57,678 nucleotides of DNA from Pseudomonadota bacterium (lineage in GTDB: Bacteria > Pseudomonadota > Alphaproteobacteria > Sphingomonadales > Sphingomonadaceae), in the NCBI GenBank assembly GCA_023433305.1, contig JAEZCZ010000066.1:1-57678 (forward strand). The letters are read 5' to 3'. This document shows, piece by piece, positions 50,456-57,678 of the stretch. The translations under genes were made by a program, and so were the position numbers. Position 1 is the stretch's first letter. The number at the start of each line of letters is the position of its first letter. The notes under the pieces are model-generated. The model made no database searches. It was not told where the DNA came from and was given only the letters and a program-made list of their open reading frames with translations.

Positions 50456-50531
50456 GCCCTCTCCCGGCCGGATGATTCCGTTCGCCGGGGCCATGATAGG
50501 CGGGAGGACGCCGCTGGGAAGTCCTTATCTG

Positions 50532-51248
50532 CTAGTCGGCGAGCGCCAAGCGCAGTTTGTCCAGCGCGGAAGCCTTGAGCTGGTGGACGCGCGGGATGCT
50601 GACACCAAGGACTTCGGCGATCTCGGACAGGTTGAGCTCTTCCACAAAATACAGCTGGATCACGAGCTGGAGGCGCTCGGGTAGCTCGGCGATCTCCTCC
50701 GCGAGGCGCGTCCGATCCTCCACCTGCAGAAGCACGGCCTCGGCATTGTCCTCGGGCGCAGCGAACAGGCTGGAGCTGTCGGAATAGCATTCCTCCATCG
50801 AATCGAGCCGGACCGCGGCGGTGTCGCTGCGCAGCTTCTCGAACTCGGGGAGCGACAGGCCGAGCGCGGCGGCGGTTTCCGAGGGCTTGGGTGCGCGGTC
50901 GAGCTGGGTGCGCAAGTCCTGCTCGGCACGCTCGATGCGGCGCCGCTTCTCGCGCGCGCCGCGCACTTCGGGCGAAGAGCTGCGTAGCAGATCCACCATC
51001 GCGCCGCGCACGCGCAGCTTGGCATAGGCGGCAAAGCCGTCCTCGCCCGGTCCGTCGTGGCGCTGGGCGCACTCGGTCAAGGCGACGAGCCCGGCCTGCA
51101 TCAGGTCCTCGACGTCGAACGACGGGCCCGCGCTGCCGGCAAGGTGCCAGGCCAGCTTGCGCACCATCGGCAGGAAGCGCGCGACACGGTCGGCGACTTC
51201 GCCGCCATAGGCCTTCGCGGCTGAAAAGCGGGAATGATCCTGAATCAT
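50532..51248 (-). CDS. fliA: RNA polymerase sigma factor FliA (sigma-28)
   Basis: A 238-residue flagellar sigma factor that transcribes late flagellar and motility genes. Region 2 is visible in FLPMVRKLAWHLAG, DVEDLMQAGLVALTECAQRHD and FAAYAKLRVRGAMVDLLRS, region 3 in RAPKPSETAAALGLSLPEFEKL, and region 4 as LPERLQLVIQLYFVEELNLSEIAEVLGVSIPRVHQLKASAL. ATG 51248 overlaps the flhA stop by four bases; longer frames are flhA shadow. Its antagonist FlgM is encoded at 54629 in the same strand set. Confidence 0.95.
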   Translation of the reverse strand: MIQDHSRFSAAKAYGGEVADRVARFLPMVRKLAWHLAGSAGPSFDVEDLMQAGLVALTECAQRHDGPGEDGFAAYAKLRVRGAMVDLLRSSSPEVRGAREKRRRIERAEQDLRTQLDRAPKPSETAAALGLSLPEFEKLRSDTAAVRLDSMEECYSDSSSLFAAPEDNAEAVLLQVEDRTRLAEEIAELPERLQLVIQLYFVEELNLSEIAEVLGVSIPRVHQLKASALDKLRLALAD

Positions 51249-53404
51249 GCGGCCAAGGCCTCCCTCTCGAATTCTGGCTCGTATTCCGGTGCGTGGCCCG
51301 GCTGAGCCGCCGTCCCGGATAGCGCCGGGGTTTCTTGCTTCTGCTCGGCCTCGCCGCCGACGACGGCGATGACCTCGATCGGCTGGGCGACGGGCAGCTC
51401 GTTGATCGAGATCACCAGGCAACCCGGTGCGCGCAGCCTCAGCAGCCCGGTCATCGGGCGGCGGGCGCGGGGCTGGACGACGAGCGCGGGCGCGCCCTCG
51501 CCCGGTTTGCGCGAGGCGACTATCGCGGCAATCCTCTCGCCGAGCGAACGCGCGAGGTCCGGCTCGATGATGACTTGCCCAGTGGTCGGGTCTTGCATGC
51601 CGCCGACGACCATCTCCTCGAGCTCGGCGGCGAGCGTGATGACCGGCAGTCGCTCGTCGGGTCCGCAAATGCGGCCGACGATCATCGCCCCGAGATCGGA
51701 GCGGATCATGTCGATCAGACGGTCGTGGTCGGTGGTCTGCTGCGCCGCCTGCGACAGGCTGGCGAGCACCGGCAACGGATGCGCGAGCGAGATGCCGTCG
51801 GCCAGAAGCGAGCGCATGATCCGCGTGATCGCGGCGAGCGAGAGCGGCTGCGGGGTGATCGTCTCGACGAGCTGGGCGTTGCGGTCCTTCACGGTGTCGA
51901 GCAACTCGCGCACTTGGTCGGGGCCGAGCAGTTCCTGCGGCCGCGCGGCGAGAAGCTGGTTGACGTGAGTGGCGATGACGCTCTCGGTGTCGACCACGAG
52001 ATAGCCCTCAGCGACGGCGAGATCGCGCTGGGCGGGGTCGATCCACAGCGCCGGGCAGCCGAAGCTGGGATCGACGGTCGGCTCGCCACGCAGGATGTCC
52101 GCGCCCGTGGCCTCGCCGGTATCGATGGCCAGAACGCGCCCGGGCCGGATCTGCGCCGAGCCGAGCGGCGCGCCGCCGAGCAGGACGCGATAGCGGTCGG
52201 GCGGAAGATCGAAGGAATCGCGGATACGAAAGCGCGGGACGATGAAGCCGAACGACTGGCAGAGCTGGCGGCGCAGGCCGGTGAGGCGTGTCACCAGCGG
52301 CGCGCCCTTGCGCTCGTCCGCCAGGTGGACGAGGCCGTAGCCGAGCTCGACCGTGACGAGCGACTGTTCGGAGATTTCCTCGATCGAGATCTTCGACGGG
52401 TCCGGCTTAGCTTCGGGCTCGGGAACGAAGGCGGCCGCCGCGCGGTCGCGCTTCTTGAGCGTGTGCCACAAGGCGAACGCACCGGCCGCCATGGGCAGGA
52501 AGATCGATTGCGGCATGGCCGGGATGAGACCCATGGCGCCGAGGATGCATCCGACCGGCAGCCAGATGCGTGGATCGGCGAGCTGTCCGCCGATCTGGCC
52601 GGTAAGGTCGCGATTGTCCGAAACGCGTGTGACGATGATCGCGGCCGCAATCGACAGCAGCAACGCCGGGATCGCGGCAACGAGCGCATCGCCTACCGAA
52701 AGCGTGACGTAGAGCGCACCGGATTCGGAGAACGAGAGTCCGTGGCTCACCATGCCGAGGATCAGCCCGCCGATCACGTTCACGAACAGGATCAGCAAGG
52801 CGGCGATGGCATCGCCCTTCACGAACTTGCTGGCGCCGTCCATCGAGCCGTAGAAATCGGCTTCGGTCGCGACTTCGCGGCGGCGCGCCCTGGCTTCGTC
52901 GGCTGTCATCAGGCCGGCGGCGAGATCGGCGTCGATCGCCATCTGCTTGCCCGGCAAGGCATCGAGAGTGAAGCGCGCCGAGACTTCGGAGACGCGGCCG
53001 GCACCCTTGGTGACCACCACCAGGTTGATGATCATCAGGATCAGGAAGACGAAGATGCCAACGACGAAGTTGCCGCCGATCAAGAAGGCGCCGAACGCCT
53101 CAATCACGTGGCCGGCCGCCGCTTCGCCCTTGTGGCCATTCAGCAGGACAACGCGCGTCGAGGCGACGTTGAGCGCGAGGCGCAGAAGCGTCGCGAACAG
53201 GAGAACGGAGGGGAATGACGAGAAGTCGAGCGGCTTCGTTGCGTTCATCGCCGCCATCAGCACCGCGACCGACAGCGCGATGTTGAGCACGAAGAAGATG
53301 TCGAGCATCGTCGCCGGGATCGGTACGACCATCAGGACGATGACCGTAAGGATACCCGCAGGCAGAGCCAGCGACGGCGACAGGAAGGACCGGATGCCGT
53401 TCAC
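51245..53404 (-). CDS. flhA: Flagellar type III export protein FlhA
   Basis: A 719-residue component of the flagellar export gate in the inner membrane. Eight hydrophobic segments occupy the first ~330 residues (for example ILTVIVLMVVPIPATMLDIF, MIINLVVVTKGAGRVSEVSA, FVNVIGGLILGMVSHGLSF). The FHIPEP-family signature ARFTLDALPGKQMAIDADLAAG is near residue 145, and a cytosolic C-terminal domain binds chaperones and substrates (GYLVVDTESVIATHVNQLL). Stop and start overlap fliA downstream and the transglycosylase gene upstream by four bases. Confidence 0.97.
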   Translation of the reverse strand: MNGIRSFLSPSLALPAGILTVIVLMVVPIPATMLDIFFVLNIALSVAVLMAAMNATKPLDFSSFPSVLLFATLLRLALNVASTRVVLLNGHKGEAAAGHVIEAFGAFLIGGNFVVGIFVFLILMIINLVVVTKGAGRVSEVSARFTLDALPGKQMAIDADLAAGLMTADEARARRREVATEADFYGSMDGASKFVKGDAIAALLILFVNVIGGLILGMVSHGLSFSESGALYVTLSVGDALVAAIPALLLSIAAAIIVTRVSDNRDLTGQIGGQLADPRIWLPVGCILGAMGLIPAMPQSIFLPMAAGAFALWHTLKKRDRAAAAFVPEPEAKPDPSKISIEEISEQSLVTVELGYGLVHLADERKGAPLVTRLTGLRRQLCQSFGFIVPRFRIRDSFDLPPDRYRVLLGGAPLGSAQIRPGRVLAIDTGEATGADILRGEPTVDPSFGCPALWIDPAQRDLAVAEGYLVVDTESVIATHVNQLLAARPQELLGPDQVRELLDTVKDRNAQLVETITPQPLSLAAITRIMRSLLADGISLAHPLPVLASLSQAAQQTTDHDRLIDMIRSDLGAMIVGRICGPDERLPVITLAAELEEMVVGGMQDPTTGQVIIEPDLARSLGERIAAIVASRKPGEGAPALVVQPRARRPMTGLLRLRAPGCLVISINELPVAQPIEVIAVVGGEAEQKQETPALSGTAAQPGHAPEYEPEFEREALAA

Positions 53405-54234
53405 AGGTTGAACGCCTTGAACTTGGCGTAGGCTTCGCCGACCTGCTCACCCGCCCTGCCGGGAAGTTGTGCCCCGCCGAATGTCGCTTGGAGCGTCTCC
53501 GCCATCGACGGGCGGCGTGCCAGTCCCGGCGCTGAAGGCGTCGACAATGACGATGCGGGCGGCCGCGCGCTCGCCATCTGGAATGCCGCGGAAGGCGAGG
53601 CCGGCCCCCAGTCGGGCGCACCGCCTTCCATGGCCGACGCGACCTTGCTGCGCATCAGATCCATGACTTCAGCGACCGAGCGGGGGCGGCCGTTATCGTA
53701 GAAGATCGGCCGGTTGGCACCCGCGGCCTGCGGAAGCAGCCCGGCGGCCGATTGGGCCGGGTCGGACTGCAAGGCGCCGAGAAAGGTCCGCGCCCCGCCC
53801 GCACCGAGGAAGTGCGCGAGATAGAGCTCCGCCGAGTCCGGCTCACGGCCGAGCACGCCGCGAAGCTCGCCGGCGTTGTCGCGGGCGAGCTCGGCGGCCA
53901 TCAGCGCGGAAGCATTGGGATCGAACCGCAGCGCCATGAGGTGGCCGCGCATGCCGGCATCGACCGACGTACGGCCGCCGTTGCGGTCGATCGCGTCGTC
54001 GGCCCAGCCGAGGCCATGCCGCGCGCCGTGGCGGTCGAGCGTCTCGAGCCAGGTGCCGGCCGTGAACTGATAGAGACCGGCAGCGCTGGAAGTGCGGGCG
54101 CGCGCATCGGGATCGAGCGCGGATTCGATCTTCGCCTGGGCGAGCAGGTAATTGAAATCGACGCCAGTCGCAGCGGAAGCGCGCGCAATCGCGGCGCGCA
54201 CATCGCTTCGCTGTACGGAACTGACTTCGGGCAC
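53401..54234 (-). CDS. Lytic transglycosylase-domain protein (flagellar SLT type)
   Basis: A 277-residue protein. The first ~200 residues carry an SLT-like lysozyme fold with the catalytic Glu in YLLAQAKIESALDPDARARTS near residue 37, AAGLYQFTAGTWLETLDRHG, and AELYLAHFLGAGGARTFLGAL. The tail is Ala/Ser/Pro-rich and disordered. No signal peptide is seen, so export could be through the flagellar system as for FlgJ-like hydrolases. It opens peptidoglycan for rod assembly, by inference from position before flhA. Confidence 0.85.
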   Translation of the reverse strand: MPEVSSVQRSDVRAAIARASAATGVDFNYLLAQAKIESALDPDARARTSSAAGLYQFTAGTWLETLDRHGARHGLGWADDAIDRNGGRTSVDAGMRGHLMALRFDPNASALMAAELARDNAGELRGVLGREPDSAELYLAHFLGAGGARTFLGALQSDPAQSAAGLLPQAAGANRPIFYDNGRPRSVAEVMDLMRSKVASAMEGGAPDWGPASPSAAFQMASARPPASSLSTPSAPGLARRPSMAETLQATFGGAQLPGRAGEQVGEAYAKFKAFNL

Positions 54235-54293
54235 AAGTTCCCCCGGATCACTGCATTCGATCCGGTCTCAGCAACAAGCGTGCCAGTTGAAGC

Positions 54294-54626
54294 CTAGCGC
54301 GGCATTTCCCGCAGCATCGGGGCGGCGCTCGCTTCGTAGATCGCCGCGGTGCCGGCCAGGGCCGAAAGCCGGGACTGGACGTTCGCGGCGAGGAGGTTGC
54401 GCAGCTTGCGGTTGACCTCGTTCATCCGCTTCACCGCGTCGAGCAGGCCGCGGCATTCCTCATCGAGCTCGGCACCGCGTCCGTCGAGCGTGCCGCAGAG
54501 CTGCTGCTTGCCGTCGGTGCAGGTGACGATGCGCTCCAGGTCGAGGGCGGCAAGCGCCTGCCGCTCGCCTTCGAGAAGGGCAAGCATTTGCCGCAAGGCT
54601 TCGGACAGGGACACGGATGCGGCCAT
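54294..54626 (-). CDS. FlgN-like flagellar export chaperone
   Basis: A 110-residue helical protein from ATG 54626 (MAASVSLSEALRQML). LLEGERQALAALDLERIVTCTDGKQQL and MNEVNRKLRNLLAANVQSRL match the FlgN coiled-coil plan for the chaperone of hook-filament junction proteins FlgK and FlgL. It lies two bases downstream of flgM, the usual flgMN order. Sequence similarity in this family is low, so position carries weight. Confidence 0.78.
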   Translation of the reverse strand: MAASVSLSEALRQMLALLEGERQALAALDLERIVTCTDGKQQLCGTLDGRGAELDEECRGLLDAVKRMNEVNRKLRNLLAANVQSRLSALAGTAAIYEASAAPMLREMPR

Positions 54627-54628
54627 TA

Positions 54629-54916
54629 CTACTTGGTCCTCAACAGCAGCCCGGCCGCGATCATCGCATCGGCGATGCGCATCGGGATGACGGGATAACG
54701 GTCCTGTTCGATCGCGCGGCGGATCTCGTCCACGCGACCGGCGTCGACCGGTGCGGAATCTCCGGCGTTGTTCGCGTGGAGCGCGCCGGCGCCGTGCGGT
54801 TCGCCATCGTCGAGGCGCACCGGGCGCACCGTCTCGGCGCCGCGAACCGCCGCCGCCGGGTTGGCGATCGTGCGGGGGGCGACCCCGTTCGGTCCTGAGA
54901 TTTCGATGGGTTTCAT
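54629..54916 (-). CDS. flgM: Anti-sigma-28 factor FlgM
   Basis: A 95-residue protein. The C-terminal FlgM helix pair (VDAGRVDEIRRAIEQDRYPV, MRIADAMIAAGLLLR) binds FliA, and the N-terminal half is disordered (MKPIEISGPNGVAP). It is exported when the hook is complete, freeing FliA (encoded at 50532). The 91-base gap upstream has a TTAAAAAC box and a GCCGCC stretch that only loosely recall a sigma-28 promoter. Confidence 0.88.
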   Translation of the reverse strand: MKPIEISGPNGVAPRTIANPAAAVRGAETVRPVRLDDGEPHGAGALHANNAGDSAPVDAGRVDEIRRAIEQDRYPVIPMRIADAMIAAGLLLRTK

Positions 54917-55007
54917 CGTACCGCTCCGTATTGGACACCTGCCAGAACGGCGGCGGTAAGAGGTTTTTAAGACGGCCCGCGCGCGGCGGCCGTGCGAGAC
55001 TCGCCGG

Positions 55008-55514
55008 TTATGGCAATTCCATGCCGACGAGGCCGGGGCGGAGCACCTGCGCGCGGAGCGGATCGGCCTTCTTGTCGACCGGGCGCACGCGGATCCATTG
55101 GCCGACGGCGCCGCCTTCCATCGCTTCGCCCTGGCGGGAGAGCGAAAAGCCGGCGCCGCGAACGGTGATCGTCACCATCTCACCGCGCGAAACGGCATCC
55201 TGGCCGGCCACGGCGGCGCCCTGGCTGGCGGTCACGCTGAGCGGCACGAAGATTCGCCAGCCGCCCGCGTCCGGGCAGCGCACGAGCACTGTGTCGCGCG
55301 ACTTCCCGTACCATTCGAGCGCGAACGACGGGCACCGTGCCAGCTTCAGCCGCCGGTCGACAGGCGTGCGAGCGCCACCCGGAGCGCCGATTTCGGCACC
55401 GGTGAACTGGGCGACCGCACGATCGATCGCCGCCGGGTCGGCAAAGTTGGCCGCCACGGCGGGCACCGCAGCCATGCACATCGCGGCAACGGACAGAGCA
55501 AGTTTCGCGCGCAT
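55008..55514 (-). CDS. flgA: Flagellar P-ring formation chaperone FlgA
   Basis: A 168-residue periplasmic protein with a signal peptide (LALSVAAMCMAAVPAVAA). The C-terminal SAF-like domain shows AVAGQDAVSRGEMVTITVRGAGFSLSRQGEAM and VGQWIRVRPVDKKADPLRAQV, the FlgA signature. A conserved cysteine pair is present (LARCPSF, LVRCPDAG). It assists assembly of FlgI into the P ring. It is shorter than E. coli FlgA because the N-terminal region is reduced, as in related alphaproteobacteria. Confidence 0.9.
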   Translation of the reverse strand: MRAKLALSVAAMCMAAVPAVAANFADPAAIDRAVAQFTGAEIGAPGGARTPVDRRLKLARCPSFALEWYGKSRDTVLVRCPDAGGWRIFVPLSVTASQGAAVAGQDAVSRGEMVTITVRGAGFSLSRQGEAMEGGAVGQWIRVRPVDKKADPLRAQVLRPGLVGMELP

Positions 55515-55541
55515 CGGAGATCCTTTCGTCGCGGCGTCGAT

Positions 55542-55970
55542 TTACCGCTCGATCAGCAAGTTCCGTGCCATCTCCGGCGAAGGTTGGTCGTACGCGAGCG
55601 TCGCAATGACGCGCGCGGCATCGCCCGGCTCGAGCACGATGCGCGCGGGCTGCTGCTGCGCGGACGCCTGGTGCGCCAGCGCAATCGCCTCGCGCGCCGC
55701 GGCGTCTGCCTCGCCCGGCCGGTAGGTCGCGACGATGGTAAGGTGCTGCCGCGGATCCGGCGCCTGTTCGGCGAGCCATTCGCCCAGAGGCGGAGCGTCA
55801 TCGCCGGCACGGTACACCGCGAGCGGCTCGGCCTGAGCCGGCGGCGCATGCTCATCCTGATCGGCCTTGCCGGCTTTTCCGGCCTGCAGGCCGGCGACGC
55901 TGACGATGAACAAGATCAGCGACAGATCGGCCATCGTGGTCTGCCAGCCGCCGGCGAGGCGCGGGATCAC
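55542..55970 (-). CDS. Short MotB/ExbD-like protein
   Basis: A 142-residue protein with one N-terminal membrane segment whose start, WQTTMADLSLILFIVSVAGL, carries the Asp found in MotB/ExbD/TolR proton channels. The C-terminal ~80 residues (LTIVATYRPGEADAAAREAIALAHQ, ARIVLEPGDAARVIATLAYD) look like a reduced OmpA-like peptidoglycan-binding fold lacking the full consensus. GTG 55970 overlaps the stop of the MotA-like gene. I infer a stator-like pair; a full-length MotB is not in the window. Confidence 0.65.
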   Translation of the reverse strand: MIPRLAGGWQTTMADLSLILFIVSVAGLQAGKAGKADQDEHAPPAQAEPLAVYRAGDDAPPLGEWLAEQAPDPRQHLTIVATYRPGEADAAAREAIALAHQASAQQQPARIVLEPGDAARVIATLAYDQPSPEMARNLLIER

Positions 55971-56620
55971 GCCGCGTTCCTCGCCGGCTCATTCGGCTTC
56001 TGGCATGACGTCTCGACCGCCGCGAGCAGCCAGGCGATGATTTCCTCGCGCGCGGTGTCTTCCTGCTCGGCCCGGCGCGTGACGACGGCGGCGAGCGGTG
56101 CGAACACGAAGTTGGCGGCGACGAGACCGTAGAGCGTGGTCGCCACCGCCATCGCGATCGCGCGCGCGTAATCGCCGTCTTCGGCAACCGCGGTCGACAG
56201 CCCGCCGAGCGAGACCAGCGTGCCGACGAGTCCAAGGACCGGTGCCAACTCGGCCGCCCGCGCCAGCACGGTGCCGGCGCGGCGCGCGGATTCGATCCGC
56301 CGAACGCGATGCTCGGTATGCCGTTCGTAGAGCGCCTCGATGGTTCGCGTCTTCAGCAGGGCATCGGTCATCTCGTCGAACTCGCCGTCGCCGATGTGGT
56401 GCACGCCGGCCCGGACGAGGCCGTCCTCCTCGATCTCCTGCACCTGGATGGCCAACTCGGCGCGGGCATGAACGGGGTTGAAGCGCGGCCCGAACAGCTG
56501 CGCCAGCGCCGACAGCGCGGCGCGCGAATCCGCCCAGCCGCAACGCAACAGCGTGGCCGCGAGCGTACCGAAGATCACCAGGGCTGCCGATGCCGGATCG
56601 AGCAGCGGAAATGAGTTCAT
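55967..56620 (-). CDS. MotA/TolQ/ExbB-type proton channel protein
   Basis: A 217-residue membrane protein. One membrane segment lies near the N-terminus (DPASAALVIFGTLAATLLRC) and two flank residues ~140-190 (VLARAAELAPVLGLVGTLVSLGGL, MAVATTLYGLVAANFVFAPLAAVV). The TLYGL-A-NFVFAPLA block is the MotA/ExbB signature. It is smaller than classical MotA. ATG 56620 with GAGGAGA upstream begins the minus-strand operon that continues with the MotB-like gene and flgA, divergent from flgB. Confidence 0.82.
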   Translation of the reverse strand: MNSFPLLDPASAALVIFGTLAATLLRCGWADSRAALSALAQLFGPRFNPVHARAELAIQVQEIEEDGLVRAGVHHIGDGEFDEMTDALLKTRTIEALYERHTEHRVRRIESARRAGTVLARAAELAPVLGLVGTLVSLGGLSTAVAEDGDYARAIAMAVATTLYGLVAANFVFAPLAAVVTRRAEQEDTAREEIIAWLLAAVETSCQKPNEPARNAA

Positions 56621-56752
56621 GCGCAAGTCTCCTCGCACGCAAGAACGGCGCAAATTCAGCCGTTTCAGCGTGCGGCGGAACTTTGCCGCCGATCGGCAAG
56701 GCTTTGCCGGTGCGCTCCGCCGCGGCCTGCCGCCGAGCGTCACCCGACGATT

Positions 56753-56767
56753 TGGCACGCTCCTTGC
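56753..56767 (+). promoter_or_regulatory. Sigma-54 (RpoN) promoter of flgB
   Basis: TGGCACGCTCCTTGC matches the -24/-12 consensus TGGCACG-N4-TTGC exactly, with the GG and GC elements at correct spacing. The flgB start codon is about 31 bases beyond the -12 element. This marks flgBC as class-II-type genes under an RpoN activator, which is outside the window. Confidence 0.85.
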
Positions 56768-56797
56768 GGAAGTGCCTGCGAAGCAATGGAGACGACC

Positions 56798-57145
56798 ATG
56801 AGCGAAGGCCTTTTCGGCATCCACGGAGCGGCGCTCGAAGTACGGGCGCAGCGTCTGGGCGTGCTGAGCTCAAACATCGCCAATGCCGCGACCCCCGGAT
56901 ACAAGGCCCGCGACGTCGATTTCGGCGCGGCGCTGCAGGCACGCCTCGCCGGGTCGGAGACCGAGGCGGCGGCCGGTTCGGCGATGCAGTACCGCGTGCC
57001 GGTGATGCCGAGCCTGGACGGCAATACCGTCGAGATGGCGACCGAACAGACCGCGTTCTCCGAAACCGCGGTGCAGTATTCGGCAACCCTCGATTTCCTG
57101 CGTGGCCGCATCGACAAGGTCACCCGCGCGCTGAAGGGCGAATGA
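56798..57145 (+). CDS. flgB: Flagellar basal-body rod protein FlgB
   Basis: A 115-residue proximal rod protein. LGVLSSNIANAATPGYKARDVDFGAAL near residues 18-45 is the flg_bb_rod signature, and NTVEMATEQTAFSETAVQYSATLDFL near the C-terminus is typical of FlgB. ATG 56798 follows GGAGACGACC; ATG 56786 would add METT without a ribosome site. Its stop overlaps the flgC start. Confidence 0.95.
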   Translation: MSEGLFGIHGAALEVRAQRLGVLSSNIANAATPGYKARDVDFGAALQARLAGSETEAAAGSAMQYRVPVMPSLDGNTVEMATEQTAFSETAVQYSATLDFLRGRIDKVTRALKGE

Positions 57146-57657
57146 CGATGAGCGGCCCGATGACCCTCTTCGACGTCGCCCAGCGCGCCATGTCCGCCCA
57201 GCTCGTGCGGATGAACGCGGCGGCCTCGAACCTGGCCAACGCCGGCAGCGTCGCGGGCAGCGAGGGAGAGGCCTACCGCCCGCTGCGCCCCGTGTTCGCC
57301 GAACAGCTCGACCAGGCGACCGGGCTCAGCTCGGTGCGCGTGGACGGCGTGTATCGCGCCGACGTGACCCCTACCAAGGTCCACGACCCCGACCACCCGC
57401 TCGCCGACGAGAACGGCGACGTGTGGTCCGCCCCGGTCGATGAGAATGCCGAGATGGTCGAGATGCTCGAAGCCTCGCGCCAGTATCGCAACGTGGTCGA
57501 GGCGCTCTCCACCGCCAAGCAATTGATGCTCGAAACGATGAGGATGAAATCACCGTCAATTCCGTTTTCGGTGCCGCTTCGGCGAGCGCCGCCCGCCCTG
57601 CCACCGCCGGGCGCGGCTTCGACACGCTCGGCCAGGCGGACTTCCTGCGGCTGCTGA
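57142..57657 (+). CDS. flgC: Flagellar basal-body rod protein FlgC (stop codon apparently lost)
   Basis: The first 136 residues are normal FlgC: MNAAASNLANAGSVAGSEGE, YRPLRPVFAEQL, PDHPLADENGDVWSAPVDEN and EMLEASRQYRNVVEALSTAKQLMLETMRMK. FlgC should end there. The next codon (57550-57552) is TCA instead of a stop, and the frame continues 35 unrelated residues to 57657 while overlapping flgD in another frame. Changing base 57551 from C to G would give TGA here and ATG for flgD. The native gene is probably 57142-57552. Confidence 0.9.
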   Translation: MTMSGPMTLFDVAQRAMSAQLVRMNAAASNLANAGSVAGSEGEAYRPLRPVFAEQLDQATGLSSVRVDGVYRADVTPTKVHDPDHPLADENGDVWSAPVDENAEMVEMLEASRQYRNVVEALSTAKQLMLETMRMKSPSIPFSVPLRRAPPALPPPGAASTRSARRTSCGC

Positions 57658-57678
57658 CCGTGCAGATTCAGCAGCAGG
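57549..57678 (+). CDS. flgD: Flagellar hook assembly protein FlgD, 5' fragment, start reads ATC
   Basis: The frame from 57549 translates as TVNSVFGAASASAARPA then GFDTLGQADFLRLLTVQIQQQ, the conserved FlgD N-terminus, and runs off the window. No ATG, GTG or TTG is available at its start. The codon at 57549-57551 is ATC where ATG is expected, in a four-base overlap with the flgC stop. FlgD is the hook cap scaffold. Confidence 0.88.
   Translation, partial: MTVNSVFGAASASAARPATAGRGFDTLGQADFLRLLTVQIQQQ

Noticed and set aside
54930..54985. Sigma-28 promoter upstream of flgM
   Set aside because: TTAAAAAC and GCCGCCG are present, but spacing and the -10 box fit poorly.
56690..56720. Second sigma-54 promoter on the minus strand before the MotA-like gene
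   Set aside because: GGCAAAGCCTTGC has the GG and GC elements one base too close.
37..57678. tRNA, rRNA, CRISPR array, transposase or prophage genes
   Set aside because: I looked through the intergenic gaps and protein translations and recognised none; the repeats found are short palindromic or direct repeats without spacers. A dedicated tRNA search was not possible.

Overview
The window is high-GC DNA (clearly above 60 % by eye) from an alphaproteobacterium, most likely Sphingomonadales (Sphingomonadaceae or Erythrobacteraceae). The reasons are a compact zwf-edd-glk-eda Entner-Doudoroff operon, a DUF1465/RcdA-type protein, PtsP of the nitrogen PTS, paired DUF465 genes, an IorAB-type molybdenum hydroxylase with a Tat signal, and flagellar genes that combine a sigma-54-type flgB promoter with FliA/FlgM. 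Genes are densely packed, and many joins are 4-base stop/start overlaps. No rRNA, tRNA, CRISPR array or insertion sequence was recognised.

Layout. 1-2140: a reading frame that is a GH3 beta-glucosidase at its 5' end and a MutS fragment at its 3' end, probably an assembly chimera at the contig edge. 2219-5046: housekeeping genes (iron redox enzyme, AlkB-like, YjbQ, transglutaminase-like). 5119-9935: Entner-Doudoroff operon preceded by a LacI-type operator that also occurs at the GH3 start. 10018-18095: cell envelope, tRNA modification and cell-cycle genes (L,D-transpeptidase, TilS, CpoB/YbgF-like, RodZ-like, PtsP, two DUF465, RcdA-like, orphan periplasmic-binding lipoprotein). 18373-22125: AraC regulator, an AT-richer orphan, DOPA dioxygenase-like and DUF305 genes, with dispersed repeats.

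22420-34718: the most interesting region, a tightly coupled run of 12 genes. It opens with a split PEP-synthase-like kinase, a biotin carrier, an HMGL-type carboxyltransferase and a HAD phosphatase. This parts list matches the aryl-ketone (acetovanillone) kinase/carboxylase/phosphatase pathway known as Acv in Sphingobium and Hpe in Rhodococcus, but without a biotin carboxylase next to it. The run continues with methylmalonyl-CoA epimerase and mutase, a heme N-demethylase-like protein, biotin synthase and a homoserine sulfhydrylase. A HigBA module and propionyl-CoA carboxylase alpha (a possible biotin carboxylase donor) follow.

37532-50455: accessory oxidative metabolism. It holds SnoaL-like proteins, MocA and XdhC (Mo-cofactor maturation), a tannase/feruloyl-esterase-like enzyme, IorAB with a divergent MarR regulator, and a four-gene operon of three secreted SnoaL paralogues plus a PQQ/heme c alcohol dehydrogenase. 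With the Acv-like cluster this suggests an organism that uses plant-derived aromatics.

50532-57678: flagellar genes fliA, flhA, a lytic transglycosylase, flgN, flgM, flgA and a MotA/short-MotB-like pair on the minus strand; flgB, flgC and the start of flgD on the plus strand.

Quality signals: three genes (DUF465, xdhC, flgD) lack a normal start codon but carry a one-base variant of ATG (ACG, CTG, ATC) at the expected place, and the first 0.6 kb looks foreign. Consensus or assembly error should be excluded before biology is inferred from these.
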